64,000 nucleotides of DNA from Proteles cristata cristata (GCA_017311185.1 JAESUZ010000761.1:434001-498000), one strand, 5' to 3'. Counted from the first letter of the stretch, positions 1 through 10,916 are shown. The notes: generated by a model from the sequence alone, not told the origin. Made by a program: numbers and translations.

Positions 1-646
1 GAGGATGTGGAGAAACGGGAACCCTCCTACACTGTTGGTGGGAATGTAAACTGGTACAGCCCCTCTGGAAAACAGTGTGGAGGTTCCTAAGGAAACTAAC
101 AATAGAACTCCCCTAAGACCCAGCAATAGCACTGCTAGGAATTTACCCAAGGGATACAGAAATGCATGCCTAGGAGCACATGTACCCCAATGTTCATAGC
201 AGCACTCTCAACAATAGCTAAAACATGGAAAGAGCCTAAGTGAACAGATGAATGGATCAAGAAGATGTGGTTTATCTATACCATGGAATACTACATGGCA
301 ATGAGAAAGAATGAAATCTGGCCATGTGTAGCAACATGGATGGACCTTGAGGGTGTTATGCTGAGCGAAATAAGTCAGGCAGAGAAGGACAAATACCATA
401 TGTGTACACGTATAGGAGGATTAGGAGGAACTTGACGGAGGAACAAGGGGGAGAAGGGCGAAAATGGTGGGGGAAAGGGAGAGAGGCAAACCATGAGAAA
501 CTCTTGACTGACAAAAACTGAACTGATGGATGTGGGGGGGAGGAGGGATGGGCATGGAGGAGGACACTCGTGGGGATGAGCACTGGGTGTTATGTGGAAA
601 CTAATTTGACAATAAACTATTTGTAAAAAAGAAAAAAAAAAAAAGA
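1..646 (+). repeat. L1 LINE 3' end, cut by window start
   Basis: Reads as the last part of a carnivore L1 with the text typical of its end (GATGTGGTTTATCTATACCA, a GAATGAAATC block, GAGCACTGGGTGTTATG) and finishes AATAAACTATTTGT plus a poly-A tract. It extends out of the window to the left. No open reading frame is kept. Confidence 0.85.
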
Positions 647-697
647 ATCCTGTATGCTGATAAATATAGATCAATTAACATTTTTCTTTTCTTTTTT

Positions 698-921
698 AAA
701 AAAAATTTAATGTTTTATTTATTATTGAGAGAGAAAGAACAGAATGTGAGCAGGGGAGGGGCAGAGAGAGAGGGAGACACGGAATCGGAAGCAGGCTCCA
801 GGCTCGGAGCTAGCTGTCAGCATAGAGCCCGGTGCGGGACTTGAACTTGTGAACTGTGAGATCGTGACCTGTCCTGTGCTGAAGTCACACACCCAACAGA
901 CTGAGCTACCCAGGCGCTCCT
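698..921 (-). repeat. tRNA-Lys SINE, long form
   Basis: Reverse complement of the carnivore SINE: T-rich tail at 698, GA-rich tract, then the tRNA-like part ending CTACCCAGGCGCTCC. Several diverged positions suggest an older copy. Confidence 0.85.
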
Positions 922-1344
922 GAATTTATATTTTCTAATACTCATGAAACATTGCCCTGGCTATCTTATGTAGTCTTAAACCAATTTTCCCTTGTCCCAG
1001 CCCACACAATCCTCCCATCAGTTACCCTGATTTGCCCTGTACTGATCTATTTGGGGGCCAAGGAAGACTCTTTCCCTACAATATATCAGAATGTCAGGAT
1101 CCTCGGCTGTCTGACACATCTTCCCGGTAGGACTTTCTCACACCTCCTGAGAAATCACTGATGTAGAACTTAAATATAGCTGAGAAACAAAAGGTCTTTT
1201 CCTTCACAAACCAATTAGTTGACTTGAGATTTATTTCTAATGGTATGAGTACATCAGTTGCTGGCATGGAGGATATATCATGAATAATTGACTTCCTTGA
1301 GAGGTCCAAGACTACTACATTTTTTAAAAAGACATATCTCCTTT

Positions 1345-1458
1345 CTTATTTATTTATTTAGTAGGCTCTATGTCCAACGTGGGGCTTGGACCCACAATTG
1401 GATCAAGAGTTGAGATCAAGAGTTGCAGGCTCTATTAACTGAGCCAGCCAGGTGCCCC
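1345..1458 (-). repeat. Short tRNA-type SINE
   Basis: About 110 bases with only the tRNA-like head (ends GAGCCAGCCAGGTGCCCC on plus) and a TTTATT tail, lacking the (TC)n tract of the longer copies. Part of an older SINE class seen repeatedly in this window. Confidence 0.75.
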
Positions 1459-1555
1459 ATATATCCTTTCTTACTTAAAAAAAAAAAAAAAAAGATAGCG
1501 TCTATCATGTGGGAAAATGAAATTATTTGTACAAATATGCTGGATGTTTGGTTCT

Positions 1556-1758
1556 TTTTAAATAAACTTTTTAAGTTTATTTATTTGAGAGAGAGAGAAA
1601 CACAAGTGGGAGAGGACCAGAGAAGAGGGAATCCCAAGCAGGATCCACACTGTCAGCACAGAGCCCAATATAGGGTTCAAACTCAGGAACCATGAGATCA
1701 TGTCCTGAGCCGAAATCAAGAGTCAGATGCTTATTGGAGTGAGCCACTCATGTCCCCC
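1556..1758 (-). repeat. tRNA-Lys SINE, diverged
   Basis: Minus-strand copy with T-rich start, GAGAGAGAG tract and a worn head (GAGCCACTCATGTCCCCC). Confidence 0.75.
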
Positions 1759-1833
1759 CATGCTGGATGCTTCTAACCATTGATTATATTTCTGCCTTTT
1801 GGAGAAAAACAGAACCAATTTTGGGGTTTTTTA

Positions 1834-2074
1834 TTTTATTTTATTTTATTTTATTATTTTTTTAAATGTTTTATTTATTTCTTGGAGAGAGAGAGAGAGA
1901 CAGCATGAGCTGGGGAGGGTCAGAGAGAGACGGAGTCACAGACTCTGAAACAGGCTCCAGGCTCTGAGCTGGCAGTCAGCACAGAGCCCGACGCGGGGCT
2001 CGAACCCATGAACCGCGAGATCATGACCTAAGCGAAAGTCGGACGCTTAACCGACTAAGCCACCCAGGCGCCCC
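1834..2074 (-). repeat. Young tRNA-Lys SINE with 20-bp target duplication
   Basis: Near-consensus minus-strand copy with a (TTTTA)n-type tail. The flanks carry CCAATTTTGGGGTTTTTTAT on both sides (about 1814-1833 and 2073-2092), an essentially perfect target-site duplication, so insertion is recent. It belongs to the subfamily with GCGAAAGTCGGACGCTTAAC and CAGTCAGCACAGAG. Confidence 0.9.
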
Positions 2075-2144
2075 AATTTTGGGGTTTTTTATGACAAGTC
2101 CTTTGAATACTTGAATTTCCTTATCTTTTGTGTGCATTTATTCA

Positions 2145-2496
2145 AGAAGTACGTAATTGACATTTAAGTTAGAGAATGGAAAGAGCTGGCTGCAAAAGGA
2201 GACCAGAAAAATGGAGTGGTAGCTGGTGAGGGATATGGGCTGGGGAAAATGGGATCTAGAGAAATTTGCTTGTTTTTAAGATGGAAGAAATTACCAGACT
2301 CTTGTATAACACTGCTTATAAGAAGTACGTAATTGACATTTAAGTTAGAGAATGGAAAGAGCTGGCTGCAAAAGGAGACCAGAAAAATGGAGTGGTAGCT
2401 GGTGAGGGATATGGGCTGGGGAAAATGGGATCTAGAGAAATTTGCTTGTTTTTAAGATGGAAGAAATTACCAGACTCTTGTATAACACTGCTTATA
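2145..2496. repeat. Perfect tandem duplication, 2 x 176 bp
   Basis: Copy 1 is 2145-2320 and copy 2 is 2321-2496. Read side by side I see no difference between them. The unit is not a SINE or L1 and has no coding potential. Identity implies a very recent event or an assembly artefact. Confidence 0.92.
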
Positions 2497-2784
2497 AGTA
2501 GATAAGTGATGTGGGCAGGAGAGTTTGACTCTGAAACTCTTAAGAACTGGATCCGGGTTCTTAAGTAGGGGAGAAGGACTGCATACAGGAAGGAACTGGC
2601 TTTGGACAGGAATACAAAATGGTTCATCTGTCTCAGCCAATTAAATGGAACATACACTTTCCCCATGGGGGCCAGTGTGTGATGGCTGCAAACAGCCTCC
2701 CTGGTAGTGTATGCAGCCTGTTGCTTGTATGATTTGCCTTAAGGGACCTCGGAGAGACTGGCCATTCGTGTCTGAGCTCATGCT

Positions 2785-3355
2785 ATCTCCAATCTAGGCT
2801 CCAGACAGGTATGCAGCTACCTTTGGAAAACCTCAGGGCACAGTGACCAAGGTCCACATTGACCAAGTCCTCATGTCCATCCGTACCAAGCTGCAGAATA
2901 AGAAGCATGTGATTCAAGCTCTAAGCAGGGCCAAGTTCAAGTTCCCTGGATGCTGGCAGATCCACATCTTCAAGTGGAGTTTGGGGGACCTGGGTGGCTC
3001 AGTCAGTTGAGCATCTGACTTCGGCCTAAGTCATGATCTCATGGATAGTGAGTTCACGCCCCGCGTTGGGCTCACAGAGCCTGGAGCCTGCTTCGTATTC
3101 TGTCTCCCTCTCTGTCTGCCCTTCCCTGCTCCCACTCTTTCTCTCTGTCAAAAAAAAAAAAAAAAAGTGGGGTTTTACTGAGTTAATGTGGACAGATTTA
3201 AAGACACAGTGGCTGAAAAGTCCCCCAGGTGGCTGTGGGGTCAAACACATCCCCACTGGTGGCCCTCTGAACAAAGGGTATGCCCTGCCCTCTGGGGAAC
3301 CGTGGCAATGCCACCTCCTCATGCAGCCCCGTCAGTAAATCTCCCTTCCTGTCCA
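2785..3355 (+). pseudogene. RPL10: RPL10 processed pseudogene, 5'-truncated, split by a SINE
   Basis: From about 2785 the sequence follows the 3' part of the ribosomal protein L10 coding region: GKPQGT, then [10 protein letters not shown], then RAKFKFPG, and after the SINE DRFKDTVAEK and GGPLNK. It is not functional: it lacks the first half, has a 1-bp deletion before the GKPQGT block, lacks a codon near the SINE, and has further 1-2 bp shifts afterwards. No introns remain, as expected of a retrocopy. The SINE at 2983-3164 interrupts it. Confidence 0.88.
2983..3164 (+). repeat. tRNA-Lys SINE inserted in the RPL10 pseudogene
   Basis: Plus-strand copy ending in about 17 A. Flanked by AAGTGGAGTTT (2972-2982) and AAGTGGGGTTT (3165-3175), a target duplication with one mismatch taken from RPL10 coding sequence. 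Confidence 0.9.
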
Positions 3356-3901
3356 AACTATAGATATAAATAGTTCATCTAGTAAGAGATCAGAAGCTGG
3401 AGCACATGGGTGTAAGTGCTGGTAAGCAGAGTGGTTAAACAAGTCAGCACAAGAAAAGCCACTGATTCACTGAGAGACGGTGTGAGGACCAGGAAGTTAT
3501 CTATGCTTCATTTCCCCCGACTGAACGTGAGAATAACAATACAGCACACCAGTCCAGAGGTTTCGGTTTACTTCCCATGTTCTTGAGCATGTCTCTTAGA
3601 CGCTCTTGGCAGGGTCTTTGTGTGGCTCTGCCGCTAAACTAAACCAATGTCTGGCAAACAGTGGTTGTTCAATAAACATTCACTGAGTTCATTTCAAAAC
3701 AGGGTTGTTTTGAAGACCCAGGAAAACAAAGAATGGATGTAAAAGTGCTTTGTAGTCTGAGACACGTGATTCAAATTAAAGGTGTTTATGTTCAGGAGAA
3801 TTAAGAGTCCAGTGGGTTTTTTGACTCCTTAAATGAGAAATTTTATGTAAATGTCATAGAAAGATGGTCATTGTTACTTAGATTTTTGTGTGTGTGTGTT
3901 T

Positions 3902-4329
3902 CAATTTTTTAAGTTTATTTCCTTATTCTGAGAGAGAGCACACACGAGCAGGGGAGGGACAGAGAGAGGGAAAGAGAGAATCCCAAGCAGGCTCCACACT
4001 GACAGCATGTAGCTGGATGCCGGGCTCAAACTCACAAACCTGTGAGATCATGACCTGAGCTGAGATCAAGAGCTGGATGCTTAGGGTGGTTAAGCGCCCA
4101 GCTTCAGCTCAGGTCACTATCTCACAGTTGGTGAGTTCAAGCCCCACGCTGGGCCCTGTACTGACAGCTCACAGCCTGGAGCCTGCTTCGGATTCAATGT
4201 CTCTCTCTCTCTCTCTCTGCCCCTCCCCTGCTTGCTCTCTGTCTCTCTCTCTTGAAAATAAATAAACATTAAATTTTTTTTTATAAAAAGAGCCAGATGC
4301 TTAATCAACTGAGCCACCCAGGCACCCTA
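3902..4329 (-). repeat. tRNA-Lys SINE interrupted by a second SINE
   Basis: Minus-strand SINE pieces at about 3902-4083 and 4288-4329 belong together (the second ends GAGCCACCCAGGCACCCT). A plus-strand SINE sits between them. Confidence 0.85.
4084..4287 (+). repeat. tRNA-Lys SINE nested in a minus-strand SINE
   Basis: Inner, younger element. The outer SINE motif AGAGCTGGATGCTTA before it and AGAGCCAGATGCTTA after it form the target duplication. It has lost the first ~15 bases of the usual head. Confidence 0.83.
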
Positions 4330-4624
4330 GAGACTTTTTTTTCCTTTAGAAGGATAAAGCAAAACCTAACGTGTCTGTCAACTGGTTTGTCAACTTTTAC
4401 CTTTTAACCCATGTAATGTCACAGAACTGACAAAGAATAAAAAGGCCAAAAAACCCAAAACCATCTAAGTCAGCCCGCTGTACGCGAGTGTCATAAAGTT
4501 CCAAGTTACATTCATAATACTGAGCACAGAAGTATTCTCTTACCTTTCCTTTTCTTCCTTTCTTCATTTTGCCTTGTTTTTTGGTAGATTATAATTTCCA
4601 TAGCAATTACAAATTAGGGATGTG

Positions 4625-4839
4625 GGGGGCACCTGGGTGGCTCAGTCGGTTAAGCGGCTGACTTCGACTCAGGTCATGATCTCGCAGTCCGTGAGTTCGA
4701 GCCCTGTGTCGGGCTCTGTGCTGACAGCTCAGAGCCTGGAGCCTGTTTCGGATTCTGGGTCTCCCTCTCTCTCTGCCCCTCCCCAGCTCGTGCTCTCTGT
4801 CTCAAAAATAAATAAACGTTAAAAAGAATTAAAAAACAA
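4625..4839 (+). repeat. tRNA-Lys SINE
   Basis: Target duplication ACAAATTAGGGATGTGG present on both sides (about 4608-4624 and 4841-4857). Confidence 0.88.
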
Positions 4840-5114
4840 AACAAATTAGGGATGTGGATTTACTTTTCTAGGCAGCAATAAAATTTCAAATTTGTTGATG
4901 TCTCTGCTAAGAATTTCTTAACGTACCCAAGTACACCAGTCTATTTTCATGATAAATCTATACGATCTTCACACATATTGTAGGACTGATCTGGACCAAA
5001 GCTCTAGCTGATAAGAATAACTAAGAAAAAAAAGTCCCATTCAGTGCATTTCTATTTTCTTACCAGGATTACAGTAGGTAATATACTTGATTTCTGGAGT
5101 TTGAAAGCAATTTC

Positions 5115-5150
5115 CTATATGCTATGGTGGGTTGGTTGGTTGGTTGGTTG

Positions 5151-5186
<36 letters not shown>
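5115..5186. repeat. Microsatellites (GGTT)n and (TA)n
   Basis: A GGTTGGTTGG run followed by a long TA run directly abutting the tail of the next SINE. Confidence 0.9.
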
Positions 5187-5188
<2 letters not shown>

Positions 5189-5386
5189 AATGTTTTATTT
5201 ATTTCTGAGAGAGAGAGAGACAGCGTGAACAGGGGAGGGTCAGAGAGGAGACACAGAATCCGGAAGCAGGCTCCAGGCTCTGAGCTAGCTGTCAGCACAG
5301 AGCCCCGGGGCTCGAACCCACGAACCGTGAGATCATGACCTGAGCTGAAGTCGGACGCTTAACTGACTGAGCCACCCAGGCGCCCC
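5186..5386 (-). repeat. tRNA-Lys SINE
   Basis: Minus-strand copy ending GAGCCACCCAGGCGCCCC. The TTAATATATAT motif occurs on both sides, so it probably inserted into the tail of the short SINE that follows. Confidence 0.85.
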
Positions 5387-5397
5387 TTAATATATAT

Positions 5398-5493
5398 TTT
5401 TGAAGTAAACTCTACGCCCAACATGGGGCTTGAACTCATAACCCGAAGATCAAGGGCCTCATTCTCTACCGACTTGAGCCAGCCAGGCGCCCC
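5398..5493 (-). repeat. Short tRNA-type SINE
   Basis: Head-only element ending GAGCCAGCCAGGCGCCCC, preceded by TTTGAAGTAAACTCTACGCC, the usual 3' part of the short class. Confidence 0.78.
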
Positions 5494-6465
5494 ACGCTAA
5501 GGTTTTATTCCTAGGAGAAGCCCTTCTCTGTGATTCTCACGGAATATCTGCAAGGAGAAGTCATGATCACTGGTGATTTGCCATTACATAATTAGCTATG
5601 GTCATACAGGAGGATTCAGCGGAGCAGTTTAAGATTAAATTTAGGAATGAGACATTAAGAACTCACCAGGATCCCATAAGTGTTTTTAAGTGTTGCAATA
5701 CGAGATTCTTAATTAGACTTCCAGCCTAGTTCCTGCCGTTATCCAGCACTGGGAGCTTTAGGATTACCTGGAAAAAAAAAACAACTCAGTTCTCAGAAAA
5801 TCTCAGAAGTCACGCTCCAGCTGAGGAAAGATATTTGCTGAGTAATGCAGCTCAGTCCCCTTCCTTATAAAGCCGGAAGTGCCATATGTGTTTTTCCAAT
5901 TAGCCCCACCAGATTTCTTTCTTCTAGGCATGATTGGGTGTCCTCGAGCCAACCATTCTGCCTCTGGGGATTGATGCATTCTCGGTGAAATTTCTCTACA
6001 CCATCTGATGTGACAGTCTCCCTCTGCAAGCTTCCTGTTCTGGGTCACGTTGAAGGATTGGGCCACATGGCCTTAACCTACTTTTGTCTCCTGCTCCCTC
6101 AGGAAACAACAGTGGTGACATCCACAGAATGGACCTGCCCTCGCAGGAACACCCGTCCACCTTGCACCTTATACCAGGCACCTTTTAATCTGGAGGATCC
6201 CCAAACCCGCCGCAAACATTAATTACACTTCATAAATACCTCACTGATACTAGGCTGCAAGCCCCACTAGCCCTGTTTTATGATTAGCCTTCCCCAAATG
6301 AGGTGTTCTTTTCTTCAGCCCACTCAGAACAAGGACAGATCTGGGTCACGAGCACAACTCCCCTCGCCTACTTAAACCTGCCCCTAGGGCTGTAGGAAAA
6401 CTAATTTCCTCTCCAGCCTCCCCCAATACCCAAAAAATAGTGTTTTGGTGTGTTTTTATTTTGTG
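5494..6465. other. Unique intergenic sequence, no gene seen
   Basis: About 970 bases without a recognisable repeat or exon. Short open frames on both strands (up to 87 codons) lack similarity to anything I know and have no splice or initiation support. Confidence 0.5.
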
Positions 6466-6693
6466 TTTTTAAATTCATTTATTCATTTTTTATTTGTTCA
6501 TTCATTTTTGAGGGACAGAGAGAGAGCATGAGGGAGGGGCAGAGGGAGAGGGAGACTCAGAATCTGAAACAGGCTCCAGGCTCTGAGCTGACTGTCAGCA
6601 CAGAGCCCGATGCAGGGCTCGAACTCACGAACCGTGAGATCGTGACCTGAGCTGAAGTCAGATGCTTAACCGACTGAGCCACCCAGGCGCCCC
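6466..6693 (-). repeat. tRNA-Lys SINE
   Basis: Minus-strand copy with a TTCATTTATTCATT tail and head ending CACCCAGGCGCCCC. Confidence 0.85.
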
Positions 6694-6745
6694 TGTTTCG
6701 GTTGGTTTTAATGTGTGGGTGTTTCTCTCTGAAATGCCTACCTTT

Positions 6746-6972
6746 AGGGGCGCCTGGGTGGCTTAGTCGGTTAAGCATCCGATTTTTGCTTGGGTCATGA
6801 TCTCGCGGTTCGTGGGTTCGAGCCCCGCGTTGGGCTCTGTGCTGACTGCCGGCTCAGAGCCTGGAGCCTGTTTCAGTCTGTGACTCCCTCTCTCTCTGAC
6901 CCTCCCGTGCTCGTGCTGTCTCTCTCTCTCTCCTAGAAATAAAGCATTAAAAAAAAATTTAAAAAAAAATAA
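6746..6972 (+). repeat. Young tRNA-Lys SINE
   Basis: Near-consensus plus copy carrying GGCTTAGTCGGTTAAG and the CTCCTAGAAATAAA tail of the young subfamily. TGAAATGCCTACCTTT occurs on both sides (6730-6745 and 6973-6988). Confidence 0.9.
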
Positions 6973-7341
6973 TGAAATGCCTACCTTTCTTTTGCGGCTA
7001 ATTTGGCGCTTGTGCCTTCTTTTCTAAGCTAAATGTGGGGATTTTTTTGTACTTGACTTCACCTTTGGCAATTTGTTTACAATAAAATGAAAGTGTCTTA
7101 TATTTATGTTCATATGTACGTATATCATCATCAAAACCAATTCAGGCCCTTCTGACCTATTTTCTTTTTTCTCTTTCTTTCTTTTTCTTTTTCTTTTTTT
7201 TTAAGGGACAGGACCATAAATTGATTCGATTTTGGTTTTCTTGGATAAAAGGTTACACTCTGGAGTCACTTTAGCCAGGGCTGCCTTCTTGAGGTTTACA
7301 TATGCAGCCGTGCATTCTTTTAAGTGTGTATGTGTGTGTGT

Positions 7342-7554
7342 TTTTAATAATATGTATTTTATTTATTTATTTATTTAGAGACAGAGAGAGACAGAGTGCG
7401 AGTGGAATGGGGGAGAGGGACACAGAATTGGAAGCAGGCTCCAGGCTCTGAGTTGTCAGTGCACGGCCTGATGTAAGGCTCAAACTCACCAACCATGAGA
7501 TCACGACTTGAGCAGAAGTTGGACACTTAACCAACTGAACCACCCAGGCGCCCC
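7342..7554 (-). repeat. tRNA-Lys SINE
   Basis: Minus-strand copy with a (TTTA)n tail, abutting another minus copy on its right. Confidence 0.83.
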
Positions 7555-7556
7555 TT

Positions 7557-7781
7557 AAATTTTTTTAATGTTTATTTATTTTTGAGAGACAAAGACACAG
7601 AGACACAGAGCGTGAGTGGGGAAGCAGCAGAGAGAGAAGGAGACACAGAATCCGAAGCAGGCCCCAGACTCTGAGCTGTCAGCATAGAGCCTGATTCGGG
7701 CCTCGAACCCATGAACTGTGGGTGAAATCACGACCTGAGCCAAAGTCAGGGGCTTAACCGACTGAGCCACCTGGGTGCCCC
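7557..7781 (-). repeat. tRNA-Lys SINE
   Basis: Second of a head-to-tail pair on the minus strand; ends GAGCCACCTGGGTGCCCC. Confidence 0.85.
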
Positions 7782-7931
7782 TGAACCTGCTCGCTCATTA
7801 GTGTAGTGAAAAAAGCCCTGATGGGGAGACAAGAATTCTCAACTGCCCATTGGCAGACTGTGATCTCAGGCCATTTTTATTTTTCTCCTTGTGTCTCAAT
7901 TCCCTTTTCCCAGAAAGAGAGCTGCTGGTCT

Positions 7932-8512
7932 ACTCCAGGGGTCAGCCAACTTCTGCAAAAGGCCAGATCATACCATATTGGGCTCGATGGGCCATCTTGT
8001 CTTTGTGGCCACTACTCAACTCTGCCACTGTCACTCAAAAGCAGCCACAGACCAACTATGAGCAAATGAATTTGGACATGTTCTAATAAAACTTTATTAT
8101 GTAAACTACATTTTGAATTTCATCTAATATTCCTGTGTTACAAAGCATTCTTTTTTTTTTTTTAAATGTTTTTATTTATTTCTAGGAGACAGAGAGAGAC
8201 AGCGTGAGCAGGGGAGGGTCAGAGAGAGAGGGAGTCACAGACTGAAACAGGCTCCAGGCTCTGAGCTGGCAGTCAGCACAGAGCCCGACGCAGGGCCCGA
8301 ACCCACGAACCGCGAGATCATGACCTAAGCGAAAGTTGGACGCTTAACCGACTAAGCCACCCAGGCGCCCCAAAGCATTATTCTTCTATCAACTATTTTT
8401 GAACCATTTAAAAATGTAAAAAAAAAAAATTGTTTAGCTCTCAGGCCATAGGAAAAAACAGGCACTGAGCCAGATCTGGCCCAGGGGCTGATGTTTGCCA
8501 ACTTCCGGACTA
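7932..8512. mobile_element. hAT-type MITE (MER class) interrupted by a SINE
   Basis: Starts near CAGGGGTCAGCCAACTTCTG and ends near GGGCTGATGTTTGCCAACTT, inverted ends typical of a well-known mammalian non-autonomous hAT element that also holds AATAAAACTTTATTA and GGCACTGAGCCAGATCTGGC-like internal text. The SINE at 8150-8370 lies inside it. The exact family name is not certain. Confidence 0.75.
8150..8370 (-). repeat. Young tRNA-Lys SINE inside the hAT element
   Basis: CAAAGCATT is repeated at both ends (about 8141-8149 and 8371-8379). Young-subfamily bases are present (GCGAAAGTTGGACGCTTAAC). Confidence 0.88.
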
Positions 8513-8719
8513 GAAAATCTCAGAGAGCTCTTCCAGTTTAATCTCCTACAATTTTAGAAGTCGACTTAACTATAGTTCTGTTCGTTTCTTTTTCTTAGAA
8601 GACACATACACTTCCAGTGCGATGGGAGGGACATTAGAAGACACATTGACCCCAAAAAAGTTGTCTGCCAACATGACACTGTCAGCTTTAAACACTAGCA
8701 ATTCTTGTTTCTTTTTTCT

Positions 8720-9155
8720 TTTTTTAAAGATATTTATTTATTTATTTTGAGGAGCACCTGGGTGGTTCAGCTGGTTAAGCCTCCAACTTCAGCTCAGGTC
8801 ATGATCTCAAGGTCCGTGGGTTTGAGACCTGTGTCAGAATCTGTGCTGACAGCTCAGAGCCTGGAACCTGCTTTGGATCTTCTGTCTCCCTCTCTCTCTG
8901 CCCCTCCCACTTTACTCTTTCTCTCTCTCAAAAACAAATAAACATTAAAAAATGTTTTTAAAGATATTTATTTTGAGAGAGTGCACTCAAACAGCGGAGG
9001 GGCAGAGAGAGAAAGGGAGACAGAGAATCTCAAGCAGGTTCCACACTGTTAGCACAGAGCCTGATGGAGGGCTTGGTCCCTCGAACTTCGATATAATGAC
9101 CTGAACTAAAATGAAGTGTCAGAGGACCAAACCGGCTGAGCGCCCCAGGCACCCC
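8720..9155 (-). repeat. tRNA-Lys SINE split by a nested SINE
   Basis: Minus-strand pieces at about 8720-8750 and 8960-9155; the head is worn (GAGCGCCCCAGGCACCCC). Confidence 0.8.
8751..8959 (+). repeat. tRNA-Lys SINE nested in a SINE tail
   Basis: Plus copy inserted in the T-rich tail of the minus copy; AAAGATATTTATTT-type text flanks it on both sides. Confidence 0.82.
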
Positions 9156-9335
9156 ACATTGATTTAATATTCATCCCTCATTCAAATGCTCTATTCTTAC
9201 ATCTGAAATAATACATTTAACTTTATCATCAGTAATGAGGATGCAATAGAAAGTTGAATGTGGATTTGGAGAGAAACAGAGGCCCAGACATCGTGTCTGG
9301 AAAGGTACAGTGGTGTACTTATAACGAAATATGCA

Positions 9336-9563
9336 GGGGCGCCTGGGTGGCTTAGTCAGTTAAGCGTCCGACTTTCGCTTGGGTCATGATCTTGCGGTTC
9401 GTGGGTTCGAGCCCGCGTCGGGCTCTGTGCTGACTGCCAGCTCAGAGCCTGGAGCCTATTTCAGAGTCTGTGACTCCCTCTCTCCTGACCCTCCCTGCTC
9501 ACGCTGTCTCTCTCTCTCTCTCCTAGAAATGAATTAAAAAAAAAAAACATTAAAAAAAAAAAA
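9336..9563 (+). repeat. Young tRNA-Lys SINE
   Basis: Begins GGGGCGCCTGGGTGGCTTAG. Target duplication GAAATATGCA at 9326-9335 and 9564-9573. Confidence 0.9.
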
Positions 9564-9699
9564 GAAATATGCAAAGGTGGGCTGAGAGAAGGAGGAAGCA
9601 GGCTTTTCCCCACTCATCCGCTTTGCAGAGTTCTGACCCCCAGGTCTCGGAGTCCATATGCCAGTCTTCTTTAAGGAATGATCCCTTGATCAGGGGTCA

Positions 9700-9860
9700 G
9701 GAAAACTGGGTCTCAGCCTAGCTTGTAGCTTGTTATGTAAGAGGCTTCAGCTTCCTCATCTACAGTATGAAGATCCCCCTGTGCACCGTGCAGAGCAGAG
9801 AAGGTGTCTGAGTGCCTGAGAGCTCTACAATGCCCCAGCAACGTCCAGAACTAAGGAGCA
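9700..9860 (+). repeat. MIR relic
   Basis: Weak match to the MIR core (CTTCCTCATCTACAGTATGA, resembling TTCCTCATCTGTAAAATGGG). Confidence 0.5.
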
Positions 9861-10149
9861 TTTGTCTGGTTGGATTAGCCACCTCCCACTGACTAGCAAA
9901 CTATAGTCCTTATGTGGCTGCCCTAAAATCCGAGCATGCTGATTGGCAGTCACAGACCAAGGACACACCCTTCCTTGGGTGATAGCTGGTCCAAGCCTTA
10001 CAACGTTAGTTGTTCCAAGTCACGTAGGTGGATTTATTGAGCCATGCCTGGCCTGTAGTCAGCTCTAAGGGAGTGCCTTGTTGGGTTAAACCCATATACC
10101 TCGCCCAGTAAAAAAACAACCACCATTCCTTCAGTGGTCATTCAGATCC

Positions 10150-10300
10150 ACCATGCCTATTCCTGGCTCAGGCCTTGATCTCTGCTGTTTCTTCTGCCTG
10201 TACTGCTTTGCCTCGAGATCTGCATGTGGAAGCCTCCTCCACATTAGTCAGGTTTCAAATAGCATTTCCTTAGGCCCTTTGTGACCATCAAGAATCCCTT
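10150..10300 (+). repeat. L2 LINE relic
   Basis: Resembles the L2 3' region (GCCTGTACTGCTTTGCC, AGGTTTCAAATAGCATTTCC, CTTTGTGACC). Confidence 0.5.
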
Positions 10301-10301
10301 T

Positions 10302-10520
10302 TCTTTTTTTTTTTTTTAATGTTTTATTTATTTCTAGGAGAGAGAGAGAGAGACAGCACGAGCAGGGGAGAGTCAGAGAGAGAGGGAGTCACAGACTGAA
10401 ACAGGCTCCAGGCTCTGAGCTGGCAGTCAGCACAGGCCCGACGGGGCTGAACCCACGAACCGCGAGATCATGACCTAAGCGAAAGTTGGACGCCCAACCG
10501 ACTAAGCCACCCAGGCGCCC
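10302..10520 (-). repeat. Young tRNA-Lys SINE
   Basis: Minus-strand copy ending AAGCCACCCAGGCGCCC, with small losses in the middle (CACAGGCCCGACGGGGCTGA). Confidence 0.85.
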
Positions 10521-10665
10521 TCTTTTTTTTTTAACTTTATTTCTAGGAGAGAGAGACAGCGCGAGCAGGAGGGTCAGAGAGAGTCAGACTGAAACAGGCC
10601 AGGCTCTGAGCTGGCCAGCACAGAACCCACGAACCGCGAGATCATGACCTTTTAACCGACTTCCT
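10521..10665 (-). repeat. SINE copy with many small internal deletions
   Basis: Directly follows the previous SINE and has the same order of motifs, but several segments are missing, including the stretch between CAGCACAGA and ACCCACGAACC and the one between ATGACC and TTTTAACCGAC. The head beyond CCGACT is absent. The remaining bases are nearly consensus, which is unusual for a normally decayed copy. Confidence 0.75.
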
Positions 10666-10710
10666 TTTCCTTGCTTTATCTCTCTTCCTTATACTTATTT
10701 CAACCTGCAA

Positions 10711-10822
10711 TCTTTTTTTTTTTTTTTTTTTAAGTAAATTCTACCCCTGATTCTGGGGCTCAAACTCTCCACCCAGAGATCAGGAGTCACATGCTCTACC
10801 GACTGAGCCAGCCAGGTACCCC
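10711..10822 (-). repeat. Short tRNA-type SINE
   Basis: Long T run then AAGTAAATTCTACCCCTGA, ending GAGCCAGCCAGGTACCCC. Confidence 0.78.
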
Positions 10823-10916
10823 ACAATAGAAGCAGATTTTAGGTGGGCAATTGATTGTGAAAGAGTTGTGTGGGCCGGAGGAGCAAATAAAATAATGAAC
10901 TCAGAAGCCCACTCTT

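Noticed and set aside
4625..4700. tRNA-like sequence with promoter-like boxes in the SINE heads
   Set aside because: These are tRNA-derived SINE heads, present in dozens of copies with SINE tails and target duplications, not tRNA genes.
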